Below, in pieces: positions 1 to 7,128 of a stretch of DNA of 19,500 bases. The position numbers and the translations under genes are program-made. Within the stretch, counting starts at the first letter, position 1, and the number at the start of each line of letters is the position of its first letter. This DNA comes from Candidatus Shapirobacteria bacterium. GTDB lineage: Bacteria > Patescibacteriota > Microgenomatia > UBA12405. The stretch lies in assembly GCA_018500045.2 (NCBI GenBank), contig JAHBAQ020000008.1, positions 1 through 19,500 of the forward strand, read 5' to 3'. Under the pieces are notes generated by a model that saw only the letters and a list, made by a program, of their open reading frames with translations, did not search any database and was not told the DNA's origin.

Positions 1-19
1 AGATGTGTATAAGAGACAG
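1..19. other. Nextera/Tn5 mosaic-end adapter (artefact)
   Basis: The first 19 bases are AGATGTGTATAAGAGACAG, the engineered Tn5 mosaic end used in tagmentation libraries. It is not genomic sequence. Read in frame from base 3 it gives the well-known spurious peptide start MCIRDR, which must be removed from the first gene. Confidence 0.98.
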
Positions 20-467
20 ACCTAGTATTAGTGCTTACACCAAAATTATTACTTCATTTTTATCAAAAAAATTTTATCCCCAAACTCCCGGTTTACCTGT
101 CTTTTGGGCCACTCAACCAAACAAAACCGGTTATGGTAAACCAGTCGGCCAAACTTTTACCGGTGGCCGTCAGCATATCCATCTTTGGGAGACTGATTTT
201 ACCGATTCTAACGGTAATTTAATCTGGGTTGGCACTGCCCATTTCGACGAAGAGATTCAAAAAAAATTTGGTATAGTTATGCCATTTCATAGTACTGAAC
301 TAAAAGTTGACACTGAAAGAGAAAGGATCAAATCAGAATTAGATACCAAAGGATTTATTCAGAAATCAGAAAAAATTGATTTGACTGGTCTGATGTATGG
401 TTCTAAAAAAGGAAGTGGCAACAGCTTTTTAACCGACGGTCAAGCTTATATACTATATATAAAATGA
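20..467 (+). CDS. LssY C-terminal-domain protein, 5' end missing
   Basis: The 3' part of a gene whose start lies outside the contig; genuine sequence begins after the adapter at base 20 (about 148 residues). The fragment resembles the LssY_C domain found at the C-terminus of LssY-type membrane phosphatase/DedA-like proteins, or alone. Visible family-like features are PVFWATQPN near the start, GGRQHIHLW followed by WVGTAHFDEEI, and the later VDTERERI segment. The domain's biochemical role is not established. The ORF ends in TGA overlapping the ATG of the next gene (ATGA, 464-467), so the two are probably co-transcribed and translationally coupled. Whether membrane helices precede this domain cannot be seen. 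Family call is from remembered motif pattern only. Confidence 0.7.
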
Positions 468-763
468 GAAAAGACAAACCGGAAAGTATTGCTATTCAAC
501 TAGAAAAATACAAAGAAACCATTGCCAAACGCCAAAAATACGTTCATATGGAGTATCAGGCTTATGGTTTGGAATTGGCCAAAGAATTAGGCGACTGGAA
601 AAATCGTTCCATTTACATTCGGATGTCTAAAAATATGGATCGAAAAATTCTGGAACAAGCCAGATATTTTGTTAAAGATCAAAACCCTGGTGCTATCAAA
701 ACTCCTTACAAACTCTTTATGTGGAAACTCCGTCAATTAAGAGAAAAAACACCAAAGCCATAG
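464..763 (+). CDS. Small basic protein of unknown function
   Basis: I do not recognise this 99-residue protein. It is rich in Lys, Arg and Tyr, predicted mostly helical, with no signal peptide or membrane segment, so it is probably cytosolic. The N-terminal half (SIAIQLEKYKETIAKRQK) looks like an amphipathic helix; the C-terminal half has KTPYKLFMWKLRQLRE. It starts at an ATG overlapping the upstream LssY_C stop by four bases, which supports this start and an operon. A basic, helical, small protein could bind nucleic acid, but nothing in the sequence proves it. Confidence 0.7.
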   Translation: MRKDKPESIAIQLEKYKETIAKRQKYVHMEYQAYGLELAKELGDWKNRSIYIRMSKNMDRKILEQARYFVKDQNPGAIKTPYKLFMWKLRQLREKTPKP

Positions 764-778
764 TATAATAAAGACCAG

Positions 779-787
779 TGGTATACT
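779..787 (+). promoter_or_regulatory. Extended -10 promoter before the exporter operon
   Basis: TGGTATACT fits the extended -10 form TGnTANNNT. The hexamer ends at 787 and the ATG of the adaptor gene is at 798, so transcription would start about 3-4 bases before the start codon. No convincing -35 is seen at 17 bp. A second perfect TATAAT lies just upstream at 764-769 but lacks the TG. Confidence 0.5.
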
Positions 788-797
788 ACCAACTTAT

Positions 798-1856
798 ATG
801 GCATTTTTTAAAAAACATCTCAAAAAGATAATTATTATTTCTGTCGTCTTACTTATTTCTGGTTTCGGTGTTTATCGCGCCAATGCCAAAACTAAAACAT
901 CTGAAACTCCCAAGTTTGACGTCAAAAAAGAAACAGTAATTTCTCTCAAAAAAGAAACTATTAAAGAAGAAATCACTTTAACCGGATCAGTCGACGCCGC
1001 TTCCAAAGCCAATCTTCAGTTTCAAACTAGTGGCCAACTTGCTTGGGTCGGTGTCAAGGTGGGGGATAAGGTCAAAAAATATCAAGCCATTGCCTCCCTT
1101 AATAAAGAAATTCTCAAAAAACAACTTCAAGCTGACTTTAATAGCTATCGTTCTGCTTTAGCAACTTTTGACGACACTCAAGACGATTACAAAACTGAAA
1201 AAGACAGTCTAACTTTAACCGACGATATGAAACGAATCTTAGTTCGATCTCAAAATACTCTTGATAACTCAGTCATTAATTATGAACTTCAGGATCTGGC
1301 TATGAAATATGCTACTTTAACCAGCCCTATCAATGGTGTTGTTACTGCCGTTGAACAACCTAATAGTGGCCTCAACATAACTCCCGCCTCGGCCACTTTT
1401 TCTATTATTGACCCCACCAGTATTTATTTTAAAGCTCAAATTGATCAAGAAGACGTTACTAAAGTTAAAGTTGGTGACAAAACCATCATCACCCTTGATA
1501 GTTTTCCTCAAGAAGAATTTAACTCAGAAGTTACTTACGTTTCGTTTACACCGATTTCTGGACAAACTTCTACTGTTTACGAAATCAGATTTAAATTAGA
1601 TAGCGATTCAAATCAAGATCTTAAATATCGTCTTGGTATGGAAGGGGACGCCACTATTTCTCTTCGTCAAGTCGACAATACCTTCACTTTACCTATTGAT
1701 GCTATTCATCAAGAAACTGAAATTCCTTATGTTTTTGTCAAAAATGACAATAATCAACTAGTCAAAAAAGAAATCAAAATTGGTATAGAAACCGACACTA
1801 CTGTTGAAATTTTAGAGGGACTTTCAGAAAATGATCAAGTCGTCATCTCCAAATAA
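798..1856 (+). CDS. HlyD/MacA-type periplasmic adaptor (membrane fusion) protein
   Basis: Adaptor subunit of a MacAB-like efflux pump. A single N-terminal membrane anchor spans about residues 9-28. A biotinyl-lipoyl-like half follows at 79-101 (GQLAWVGVKVGDKV), then a short helical hairpin around 103-165. The matching lipoyl half is at 173-190 (TLTSPINGVV), followed by beta-barrel and membrane-proximal domains to residue 352. Length is close to that of MacA (about 370). The next two genes encode the ATPase and permease, giving a complete MacA-ATPase-MacB set. No TolC-like outer-membrane gene is visible; in a monoderm cell the adaptor would work without one. It starts right after an extended -10 with no Shine-Dalgarno, suggesting near-leaderless translation. 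Substrate unknown. Confidence 0.88.
   Translation: MAFFKKHLKKIIIISVVLLISGFGVYRANAKTKTSETPKFDVKKETVISLKKETIKEEITLTGSVDAASKANLQFQTSGQLAWVGVKVGDKVKKYQAIASLNKEILKKQLQADFNSYRSALATFDDTQDDYKTEKDSLTLTDDMKRILVRSQNTLDNSVINYELQDLAMKYATLTSPINGVVTAVEQPNSGLNITPASATFSIIDPTSIYFKAQIDQEDVTKVKVGDKTIITLDSFPQEEFNSEVTYVSFTPISGQTSTVYEIRFKLDSDSNQDLKYRLGMEGDATISLRQVDNTFTLPIDAIHQETEIPYVFVKNDNNQLVKKEIKIGIETDTTVEILEGLSENDQVVISK
1815..1820 (+). promoter_or_regulatory. Shine-Dalgarno site for the ATPase gene
   Basis: GAGGGA lies inside the end of the adaptor gene, 10 bases before ATG 1831. It supports that start and the 26-base overlap between the two genes. Confidence 0.45.
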
Positions 1857-2544
1857 TTCTAAAGTTGTTTTGGAATTAAAAAATGTCACCAAAACTTACA
1901 CCACTGGCGGTACTCAATTTAATGCCCTAGATAAGGTTAATCTCAAAATTTATCAAGGTGAATTTGTTTCTATTACTGGCCCGTCCGGATCAGGTAAGTC
2001 CACATTAATGCACATTATCGGTTTACTCGACAACCCTACTTCAGGTGAAGTTCTACTAGAAGGTAAAGATATTTCTAAACTCAAAGAGCATCAATTAGCT
2101 CAAATTAGAAATGTTACTTTGGGTTTCGTTTTTCAGCAATTCAATTTATTAGCCAAAACTTCCTCTTTAGAAAATGTTTTATTGCCCCTTTTATATTCCG
2201 ATGTTCCCAAAAAAAGTCGACCCAAAATTGGTATCGATCTTTTGACCAAAGTCGGCCTCGAAGAAAAATTAACCAACACTCCAGCTCAACTCTCCGGTGG
2301 TCAACAACAACGTGTCGCCATCGCCCGAGCTTTAGTCAATAACCCCAAAATTATTTTAGCCGACGAACCTACCGGTAACTTGGATAGTAAATCTGGCGAT
2401 GAAGTTATGAAATTTTTTCACCAGTTAAACGAAAAAGAGGGGAGAACTATCGTTTTTGTCACCCACGATATGGATTTAGCTAAACAAGCCTGTAGAACTA
2501 TCATTATTAAAGACGGTAAAATTTCGGAGGCAAAAAATGCTTAA
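1831..2544 (+). CDS. ABC transporter ATP-binding protein (MacB/LolD class)
   Basis: Cytoplasmic ATPase (237 aa) powering the exporter. All ABC motifs are intact: Walker A GPSGSGKST at residues 50-58, Q-loop FQQFN at 101-105, signature LSGGQQQR at 154-161, Walker B IILADEP at 174-180, H-loop Thr-His-Asp at 211-213. The order of motifs and the GNLDSKSG segment are typical of the LolD/MacB/FtsE group that pairs with FtsX-fold permeases. The gene overlaps the adaptor gene by 26 bases and the permease gene by 8, so the three are one operon. A later in-frame start within the first ten codons is possible, because conserved homology begins at about VVLELKNV (residues 12-19). Confidence 0.95.
   Translation: MIKSSSPNNSKVVLELKNVTKTYTTGGTQFNALDKVNLKIYQGEFVSITGPSGSGKSTLMHIIGLLDNPTSGEVLLEGKDISKLKEHQLAQIRNVTLGFVFQQFNLLAKTSSLENVLLPLLYSDVPKKSRPKIGIDLLTKVGLEEKLTNTPAQLSGGQQQRVAIARALVNNPKIILADEPTGNLDSKSGDEVMKFFHQLNEKEGRTIVFVTHDMDLAKQACRTIIIKDGKISEAKNA
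2526..2530 (+). promoter_or_regulatory. Strong Shine-Dalgarno site for the permease gene
   Basis: GGAGG ends six bases before ATG 2537, inside the 3' end of the ATPase gene. It is one of the few clear Shine-Dalgarno sites in the window and fixes the permease start. Confidence 0.75.
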
Positions 2545-3754
2545 ACCAAGTTTAAACGATCTTCTTAAGTCAAGTTTTCGTTCAATTCTCAAAAACAAAA
2601 GCCGAACTGTTTTAACTTCACTAGGAATTATTATTGGTGTCACTTCTGTTATTTTGTTAACTTCCATCGGTAATGGTCTCAAAAAATATGTTACCGATCA
2701 ATTTGATTCTTTAGGTGCTAACTCTATTTATGTCTCTCCTGGTAAAGTTTTCAACGATAACGGTGGCTTTTCTCAAAGTGGCGGTATGATGCTTAATACT
2801 TTTACTCAAAAAGATGTCGCTAATCTCAACCGAAAACTGAATAATGTCGACATCACGCCTGCTAGTGCCGTTTTTGCTGATATTTCCTCTCCATTTTCTA
2901 CTCAGAAAAATATTGAAATCGATGGTTCAACTGAAAATTTTGGTAAAAATAATAATCTTGCCCCTTCGAAAGGTAACGGTCGCTGGTTTACCAAAGAAGA
3001 AAACGACAAAAACACTTCAGTTATAGTTTTAGGCTATCAACTAGCCATCGATTTGTTTCCTAAATCTAGTGCTGTTGGTCGAAAAGTTATCGTCAAAGGT
3101 AAAACTCTAAAAGTTATCGGCGTCAGCGACAAAAAGGGTGCTTCCTTTGGTGGTCCAAGTTTTGACAAACAAGCTTACATTCCACTAAATATTGCCTTTG
3201 AATTATCCGGTAAAAACGATATCCATAGTATTATTATTAAAGCCCAAAACAAAGATCTAATTGAACCCCTCAAAAAGCAAATTACCAATATCCTTCTGGA
3301 AAAATACGATAAAGATGCTTTTTCTGTTTTCGATAGTTCCCAACTTTTAAATTCTATCAACTCCATTATTGGTATGTTAACTATCGGTTTAACCGGTATT
3401 GCCGCTATTTCTTTAGTTGTCGGCGGTATTGGAATTATGAATATTATGCTGGTGTCCGTCACCGAACGGACTCGAGAAATTGGTCTTCGTAAAGCTATTG
3501 GTGCCTACCCTCGAGCTATTTTAATCCAATTTTTAATCGAGGCTGTCATTTTATCTTGTATCGGTGGAGCCACCGGAGTTCTTTTAGGCTATTTAGGAAC
3601 ATTGGCCATCAAACCATTTTTTCCGGCTCAAGTTACCACTTCATCTGTCATTTTAGCCTTTGGTGTCTCTTCACTAGTTGGTATTATTTTTGGTGTCGCC
3701 CCCGCCCGCAAAGCCTCAAAACTTTCACCTATCGAAGCCCTCCGATACGAATAA
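2537..3754 (+). CDS. MacB-type FtsX-family ABC permease
   Basis: Permease (405 aa) of the MacA/ATPase/MacB system. The first helix is near residues 24-45 (SLGIIIGVTSVILL). It is followed by a large extracytoplasmic MacB_PCD domain of about 220 residues. A C-terminal FtsX domain has three helices and the family signature GIMNIMLVSVTERTREIG then LRKAIGA. The protein ends with the usual PARKASKLSPIEALRYE. MacB-type proteins transmit ATPase motion across the membrane and export peptides, lipids or antibiotics; the substrate here cannot be read from sequence. It overlaps the ATPase gene by 8 bases. Length and architecture are normal and nothing is missing. Confidence 0.95.
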   Translation: MLKPSLNDLLKSSFRSILKNKSRTVLTSLGIIIGVTSVILLTSIGNGLKKYVTDQFDSLGANSIYVSPGKVFNDNGGFSQSGGMMLNTFTQKDVANLNRKLNNVDITPASAVFADISSPFSTQKNIEIDGSTENFGKNNNLAPSKGNGRWFTKEENDKNTSVIVLGYQLAIDLFPKSSAVGRKVIVKGKTLKVIGVSDKKGASFGGPSFDKQAYIPLNIAFELSGKNDIHSIIIKAQNKDLIEPLKKQITNILLEKYDKDAFSVFDSSQLLNSINSIIGMLTIGLTGIAAISLVVGGIGIMNIMLVSVTERTREIGLRKAIGAYPRAILIQFLIEAVILSCIGGATGVLLGYLGTLAIKPFFPAQVTTSSVILAFGVSSLVGIIFGVAPARKASKLSPIEALRYE

Positions 3755-3774
3755 TATATTTCTCAAAAATATTG

Positions 3775-3780
3775 TAATAT
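3775..3780 (+). promoter_or_regulatory. Possible -10 for the 88-aa gene
   Basis: TAATAT ends 5 bases before ATG 3786. A start of transcription 6-7 bases downstream would coincide with the start codon. No -35 is evident, so this is a weak call supported mainly by the same layout at other genes in the window. Confidence 0.3.
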
Positions 3781-3785
3781 TAACT

Positions 3786-4052
3786 ATGGGAGAAATTGGA
3801 GAATCATATAAACCATCTTTAAAAGACAGAATTAATGGTTTATTTAAAGGAAAACCTACACAAGAAAAATCACTAGACCAAATTCTCGGAGAACTAGAAA
3901 CTTTCAAACAACAACAAATAACGGAAGATAAAAAGCGAAGCGAAGTTTTACAAGCAGCAAAATTAATCCAAACCAATCAAACCCAAAAAGCTAAGAGTGC
4001 CCTCGATAATTATTATAATAATATGGGAATAAATAGTTCCCAAAAAAAATAA
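3786..4052 (+). CDS. Small helical soluble protein, unknown function
   Basis: An 88-residue protein I do not recognise. The start ATG at 3786 is preferred over in-frame upstream starts near 3678 because those lie inside the MacB-type permease gene. The sequence is polar and helix-forming, with a Gln/Lys-rich middle (ETFKQQQITEDKKRSE) that could form a short coiled coil, and a second helix LIQTNQTQKAKSALDNYY. There is no signal peptide or membrane helix. It follows the permease by 31 bases and may be read through from that operon or from its own weak -10. No function is inferred. Confidence 0.6.
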   Translation: MGEIGESYKPSLKDRINGLFKGKPTQEKSLDQILGELETFKQQQITEDKKRSEVLQAAKLIQTNQTQKAKSALDNYYNNMGINSSQKK

Positions 4053-4067
4053 TCATCATAATTAATC

Positions 4068-4076
4068 TGCTATTAT
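4068..4076 (+). promoter_or_regulatory. Extended -10 promoter giving a leaderless GTG start
   Basis: TGCTATTAT is an extended -10 (TGnTANNNT). Six bases separate the hexamer from GTG 4083, so transcription is expected to start on or next to the start codon. This supports choosing the GTG as the true start. Confidence 0.55.
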
Positions 4077-4082
4077 TTATTA

Positions 4083-4646
4083 GTGAAACACGAACTTCGT
4101 TACCATCTTCTAGCTTCATTAGTTATTTTTGTTTTAGTCTCCATTTTTTTGGTCATAGGTAAGGTCGATTCAATTCAACTCTTGTATCTTTTTTTAGGTA
4201 TTACCTTAGGTTCCTTTATTTTAGATATTGATCATTTTATTTTTTGGTTTTTTCTCAAACCAAATCTAGAAGAAAGTCGTTTAGCTCGTACCGCCATCCA
4301 AAATTATGATTTCAAAGCTATATATAGCTTGCTAAAAACCAGCCACCAAACTCACTATAATCTCATTTTTCACCACTATTTTTTTCAGGTTATTTTAGTT
4401 TTATTTTCCTTTTTCATTTTTACTCTAACCAAAAATCTTTTTATTACTAGTCTAGTAGTTTCCCTAAATTTACATTTATTAATTGATGAAATTATTGATT
4501 TTGTCTACACTCCAAAAACTCTCCAAAAATGGCTTTTTGCCCGAGAAAATTCCCAACTCCCGGTTAAATTTCTTGGTCGTTACATTTTGGTTTTCAGTTC
4601 TTTTCTACTTATTTTTATAATTCTCCTAATTGCTACCCAACTATGA
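4083..4646 (+). CDS. Polytopic membrane protein with YdjM/DUF457-like metal-site motifs
   Basis: A 187-residue integral membrane protein with about five hydrophobic segments (near residues 9-28, 33-57, 97-117, 118-138 and 163-186). Between the helices are GSFILDIDHFIFW, the pair HHYFF, and LHLLIDEIIDF. The DIDH plus LHLLIDE pattern recalls the YdjM/DUF457 family of membrane-bound putative metal-dependent hydrolases, whose usual motif is PDxDH. That match is partial and from memory. The gene starts with GTG directly after an extended -10. It ends in ATGA shared with the next gene, a HEPN protein, so the two are translationally coupled and may act together. Confidence 0.65.
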   Translation: MKHELRYHLLASLVIFVLVSIFLVIGKVDSIQLLYLFLGITLGSFILDIDHFIFWFFLKPNLEESRLARTAIQNYDFKAIYSLLKTSHQTHYNLIFHHYFFQVILVLFSFFIFTLTKNLFITSLVVSLNLHLLIDEIIDFVYTPKTLQKWLFARENSQLPVKFLGRYILVFSSFLLIFIILLIATQL

Positions 4647-5137
4647 TGGTCTCCAGCCCTGAATTATTTTTAGAATCCAAAAAATATCTTGATGGTCACC
4701 AAAAAGATCTTGTCAACGATGTCGAAATTATTCTAAAACGTCTTCAAATCCAAGATGATATCAGCGATTTTTCTTTTTTAGTTTCTCCCATTGCCAAAGC
4801 TTATGAAGGTTTTTTAAAAGATTTTTTCCTTAAAATAGGAATTATTAATGATAATGATTATGCTAGTGACCGTTTTAGGGTCGGCAAAACCCTCAACCCA
4901 TCACTCCGTTACAAGCGTTTCTCTGTCTATCAAAAACTGGCTGATTTCGATGAAAAAGGCGAAGAATTAGCCGAAACTCTTTGGGACGCTTGGAAATTTG
5001 GCCGTAATGAAATTTTCCACTATTTCCCCGATAGTTACAGAAGTCTTTCCAAAAATGAAGCCGAAGATCGTATCAATCTTTTACTCCGAGCTATTATAAA
5101 AACCGGTATTTTCTTAGATCAAAATCAAAAAATTTAA
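4643..5137 (+). CDS. Stand-alone HEPN-domain protein resembling the RnlA/LsoA RNase domain
   Basis: A 164-residue, all-helical, probably cytosolic protein. It contains the HEPN RNase motif R-x4-H as R121-NEIF-H126 (WKFGRNEIFHYF). Upstream is LVSPIAKAYEGFLKDFF, with Glu55 about 66 residues before Arg121. In the RnlA toxin (RNase LS), as I recall, the catalytic residues are Arg255, Glu258, Arg318 and His323, with the same R-x4-H and a similar Glu-to-Arg distance (60); Lys52 would replace Arg255. This suggests a minimal RnlA-like HEPN domain without the N-terminal repeats of RnlA. No RnlB-type antitoxin is seen beside it. It overlaps the membrane-protein gene by four bases (ATGA). It could be an RNase toxin, a regulated housekeeping RNase or a non-catalytic HEPN. 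Confidence 0.65.
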   Translation: MMVSSPELFLESKKYLDGHQKDLVNDVEIILKRLQIQDDISDFSFLVSPIAKAYEGFLKDFFLKIGIINDNDYASDRFRVGKTLNPSLRYKRFSVYQKLADFDEKGEELAETLWDAWKFGRNEIFHYFPDSYRSLSKNEAEDRINLLLRAIIKTGIFLDQNQKI

Positions 5138-5147
5138 ATTTTTAGTG

Positions 5148-5153
5148 TACAAT
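5148..5153 (+). promoter_or_regulatory. Probable -10 for the ferredoxin gene
   Basis: TACAAT sits 9 bases before ATG 5163, predicting a leader of only about 3 bases. No clear -35 was found. Confidence 0.4.
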
Positions 5154-5162
5154 TAAAAACAT

Positions 5163-5357
5163 ATGACAAAAGTTGTACTTGATCAAAACAAATGCATTGG
5201 TTGTAATACTTGCCCTCTTTTAGATCCCGAAGTTTTCGAAATGGATACCTCTACTTACAAAGCTAAAATTAAAAAACAACCTGATACTATTTCTGACGCC
5301 ACCCAAAGTGCTATTAGTTCCTGTCCTGTTGGAGCCATCTCCACCTCTGAAGAATAA
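5163..5357 (+). CDS. Single 4Fe-4S cluster ferredoxin
   Basis: A 64-residue electron carrier. The cluster ligands are C11-x2-C14-x2-C17 (CIGCNTCPLL) plus a distant Cys in SSCPVGAI near residue 54, the pattern of monocluster ferredoxins related to Thermotoga and Bacillus Fd (C-x2-C-x2-C ... C-P). It is small, acidic and soluble. No oxidoreductase is adjacent to name as its partner; the next gene is a membrane-anchored thioredoxin-fold protein, but that would act on the other side of the membrane. It starts just after a -10 with no Shine-Dalgarno. The 25-base gap to the next gene allows co-transcription. Confidence 0.92.
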   Translation: MTKVVLDQNKCIGCNTCPLLDPEVFEMDTSTYKAKIKKQPDTISDATQSAISSCPVGAISTSEE

Positions 5358-5382
5358 ATAAATAATTAAAAATTAATTTCAT

Positions 5383-6441
5383 ATGAAAAAAACAAAAAAA
5401 ATAAAATCTCTTGAAAAAAAGATTGCTGAAACAATCACCACCAAAAAGAATCTTCCTTTGGTCCAGATTCCGTTAATTGGTGTTATTGTTTTTTGTTTAC
5501 TTTTGGCCGCCACTTCGTTTACTGCTGGATATAGTTTCCTCCAACTCAAAGGCGGTGTCTCTAATAAAACCGCTGTCAAAGCCAGTGCCACATTAGAACC
5601 CAAAAAATCCGACAAACCGGAACTTCAATTTTACGTTATGAGTTTTTGTCCATACGGCAACCAAATCGAAGAGGCTATAAAACCTGTTTTCGATTTACTG
5701 GGCAACTCTGTTTCTCTTAAACCTCAATATATTTTTGAAAAAATTAGCGATCTAAAAAAACAATGTCAACAATATGATGCTAGTAATTGTGCTAATTACA
5801 TTAAGGCTGGCTATTTTCCTAGCGACTCTGAATGTAAATCCCAACTAGCCAATTATAGTAAAGATTGTTACGATGAGAAAAATTACCTCAAAATCGGCAA
5901 TACTTATTATAGTTCTTTACATGGACGAGTTGAAGCTAACCAAAATGTTCGCGAAATCTGCGCCTACAATATGAACGACGATAAAACCAATTGGTGGAAA
6001 TTTATTGAAAACATTAATACCGCCTGTACTGCCGAAGACGCTGATACTTGTTGGGAAGAACAAGCTAAAAAAGCTGGTCTTGACACCAACAAGATTACTG
6101 AATGTTTCAACACTCAAGCTGCTGACTTAATCGAAAAAGAAATTGCTTTAACTACTCAATATCAAGTTCAAGGCTCTCCAACCCTTATGCTTGATGGCGC
6201 TGAATTCCCTCCAAAAGACGCTTCTACTGCTGATGGTAAGGGTGGTTTAAAAATCGGTAAAAAAGTTTTCGCTGAAAGCCAGTACCGCAGTGCTGACTTC
6301 TTAAAAGAATCTCTCTGTGCTTCTTTTAATAAAGCACCAAAAACTTGCAAACAAGTTTTGAAATCCGCCACTACTGACGAAGCTGCCAACGCTGGTGGTG
6401 ATGCTACCGCCAATGCCGCTCCTCAAGGTAGCTGTAACTAA
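5383..6441 (+). CDS. Membrane-anchored DsbA/thioredoxin-fold protein, Cys-rich, CxxG active site
   Basis: A 352-residue protein with a basic N-terminus and one anchor helix near residues 27-52, so the rest is extracytoplasmic. The thioredoxin fold begins at about 82 with FYVMSFCPYGNQ: Cys89-Pro-Tyr-Gly92, a CxxG site lacking the second cysteine of CxxC. The family's cis-proline segment is present (GSPTLML, Pro266). About 170 residues between them form a helical insert. Counting shows 12 cysteines outside the membrane (89, 128, 136, 151, 162, 193, 215, 223, 241, 312, 322, 351), suggesting several structural disulfides. It ends in an Ala/Asn-rich tail and Cys351-Asn. A role in extracytoplasmic thiol-disulfide chemistry is likely; oxidase versus reductase cannot be decided. 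It ends at a strong terminator. Confidence 0.8.
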   Translation: MKKTKKIKSLEKKIAETITTKKNLPLVQIPLIGVIVFCLLLAATSFTAGYSFLQLKGGVSNKTAVKASATLEPKKSDKPELQFYVMSFCPYGNQIEEAIKPVFDLLGNSVSLKPQYIFEKISDLKKQCQQYDASNCANYIKAGYFPSDSECKSQLANYSKDCYDEKNYLKIGNTYYSSLHGRVEANQNVREICAYNMNDDKTNWWKFIENINTACTAEDADTCWEEQAKKAGLDTNKITECFNTQAADLIEKEIALTTQYQVQGSPTLMLDGAEFPPKDASTADGKGGLKIGKKVFAESQYRSADFLKESLCASFNKAPKTCKQVLKSATTDEAANAGGDATANAAPQGSCN

Positions 6442-6462
6442 AAGTTTTAATTAAAACCTTCA

Positions 6463-6485
6463 ACCCCGCTTCGGCGGGGTTTTTG
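6463..6485 (+). terminator. Intrinsic terminator with UUCG tetraloop
   Basis: ACCCCGC (6463-6469), TTCG loop (6470-6473), GCGGGGT (6474-6480), then a T run to 6484 followed by G. The stem is a perfect 7 bp and GC-rich in an AT-rich background, with the very stable UUCG loop. It lies 21 bases after the stop of the thioredoxin-fold gene and is the clearest terminator in the window. Confidence 0.95.
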
Positions 6486-6487
6486 TT

Positions 6488-6496
6488 TGGTAAAAT
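6488..6496 (+). promoter_or_regulatory. Extended -10 promoter for the SpoU methyltransferase
   Basis: TGGTAAAAT matches TGnTANNNT. It begins immediately after the upstream terminator and ends 11 bases before ATG 6508, predicting a leader of about 5 bases. Confidence 0.5.
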
Positions 6497-6507
6497 AGGA
6501 TATAAAT

Positions 6508-7050
6508 ATGAAACTAAATTCTCACCAAATCCGCGCTTCCAAAGTAGGGGAGTCACAAAAACTTCAAAAAGAAATCAACCGTAATCCCATTGTTTTAGTT
6601 TTAGATAATGTTTTAGATACCTATAACATCGGTTCATTTTTTCGTTTAGCCGACGCTCTTGGTGCCGAAAAAATTTATCTTTGTGGACCAGTTGTTACTC
6701 CACCTAACATTAAAATTCACCGAGCTTCTATTGGTACTTGGAAATGGATCCCTTGGGAACAATTCGATTCCACCATCGACTGTCTTAAAAAATTAAAAAC
6801 CGATGGTTATCAAATAGCTGCTTGTGAACAAGACAAAACCAGCGTTAATTATTTAAAAGCCAAATATCAATCGAAGGTTGCTGTTATTGCTGGCAGTGAA
6901 AGCTATGGTATCTCCAAGGAAGTTTTAAAAATGGTCGACCAAATAATTGAAATTCCTATGTATGGCATAAATATCTCTCTTAATGTTTTAGTTGCTACTT
7001 CAATAATTTCCTTCGATATTCTCTCAAAAATATTACCCAAAGATAGGTAA
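6508..7050 (+). CDS. SpoU/TrmH-family RNA 2'-O-methyltransferase
   Basis: A compact 180-residue SPOUT methyltransferase that transfers a methyl group from S-adenosylmethionine to a ribose 2'-OH of tRNA or rRNA. The three SpoU motifs are present: motif 1 DNVLDTYNIGSFFRLADA (Asn40, Arg46), motif 2 VIAGSESYGIS (Glu131), motif 3 IPMYGINISLNVLVA (149-163), which forms the knot that binds the cofactor. There is no N-terminal RNA-binding extension like that of RlmB or TrmH, so size is closest to TrmL-type enzymes. The substrate position cannot be told from sequence. It is a single-gene unit between the terminator at 6463 and the gyrB promoter. Confidence 0.92.
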   Translation: MKLNSHQIRASKVGESQKLQKEINRNPIVLVLDNVLDTYNIGSFFRLADALGAEKIYLCGPVVTPPNIKIHRASIGTWKWIPWEQFDSTIDCLKKLKTDGYQIAACEQDKTSVNYLKAKYQSKVAVIAGSESYGISKEVLKMVDQIIEIPMYGINISLNVLVATSIISFDILSKILPKDR

Positions 7051-7112
7051 TATTTTCTAAGGTTTTTCTTCAGTTTTTGAGTTAAATTTTTATCAAAATT
7101 TAACCTATCTTT
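7039..7112 (+). terminator. Nested AT-rich inverted repeats after the methyltransferase gene
   Basis: Two competing hairpins can form. The inner one is a perfect 10-bp stem, GTTAAATTTT (7081-7090) and AAAATTTAAC (7095-7104), with a 4-base loop. The outer arms AAAGATAGGT (7039-7048) and ACCTATCTTT (7103-7112) are also perfect, start inside the methyltransferase stop region, and share two bases with the inner stem. The likeliest role is a weak terminator between the methyltransferase and gyrB; an attenuator is conceivable. Confidence 0.45.
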
Positions 7113-7128
7113 CCACATTTTTTGCTTA

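Noticed and set aside
3..19. ATG start of the first protein (MCIRDR...)
   Set aside because: These codons are adapter sequence; the gene is open at the contig edge.
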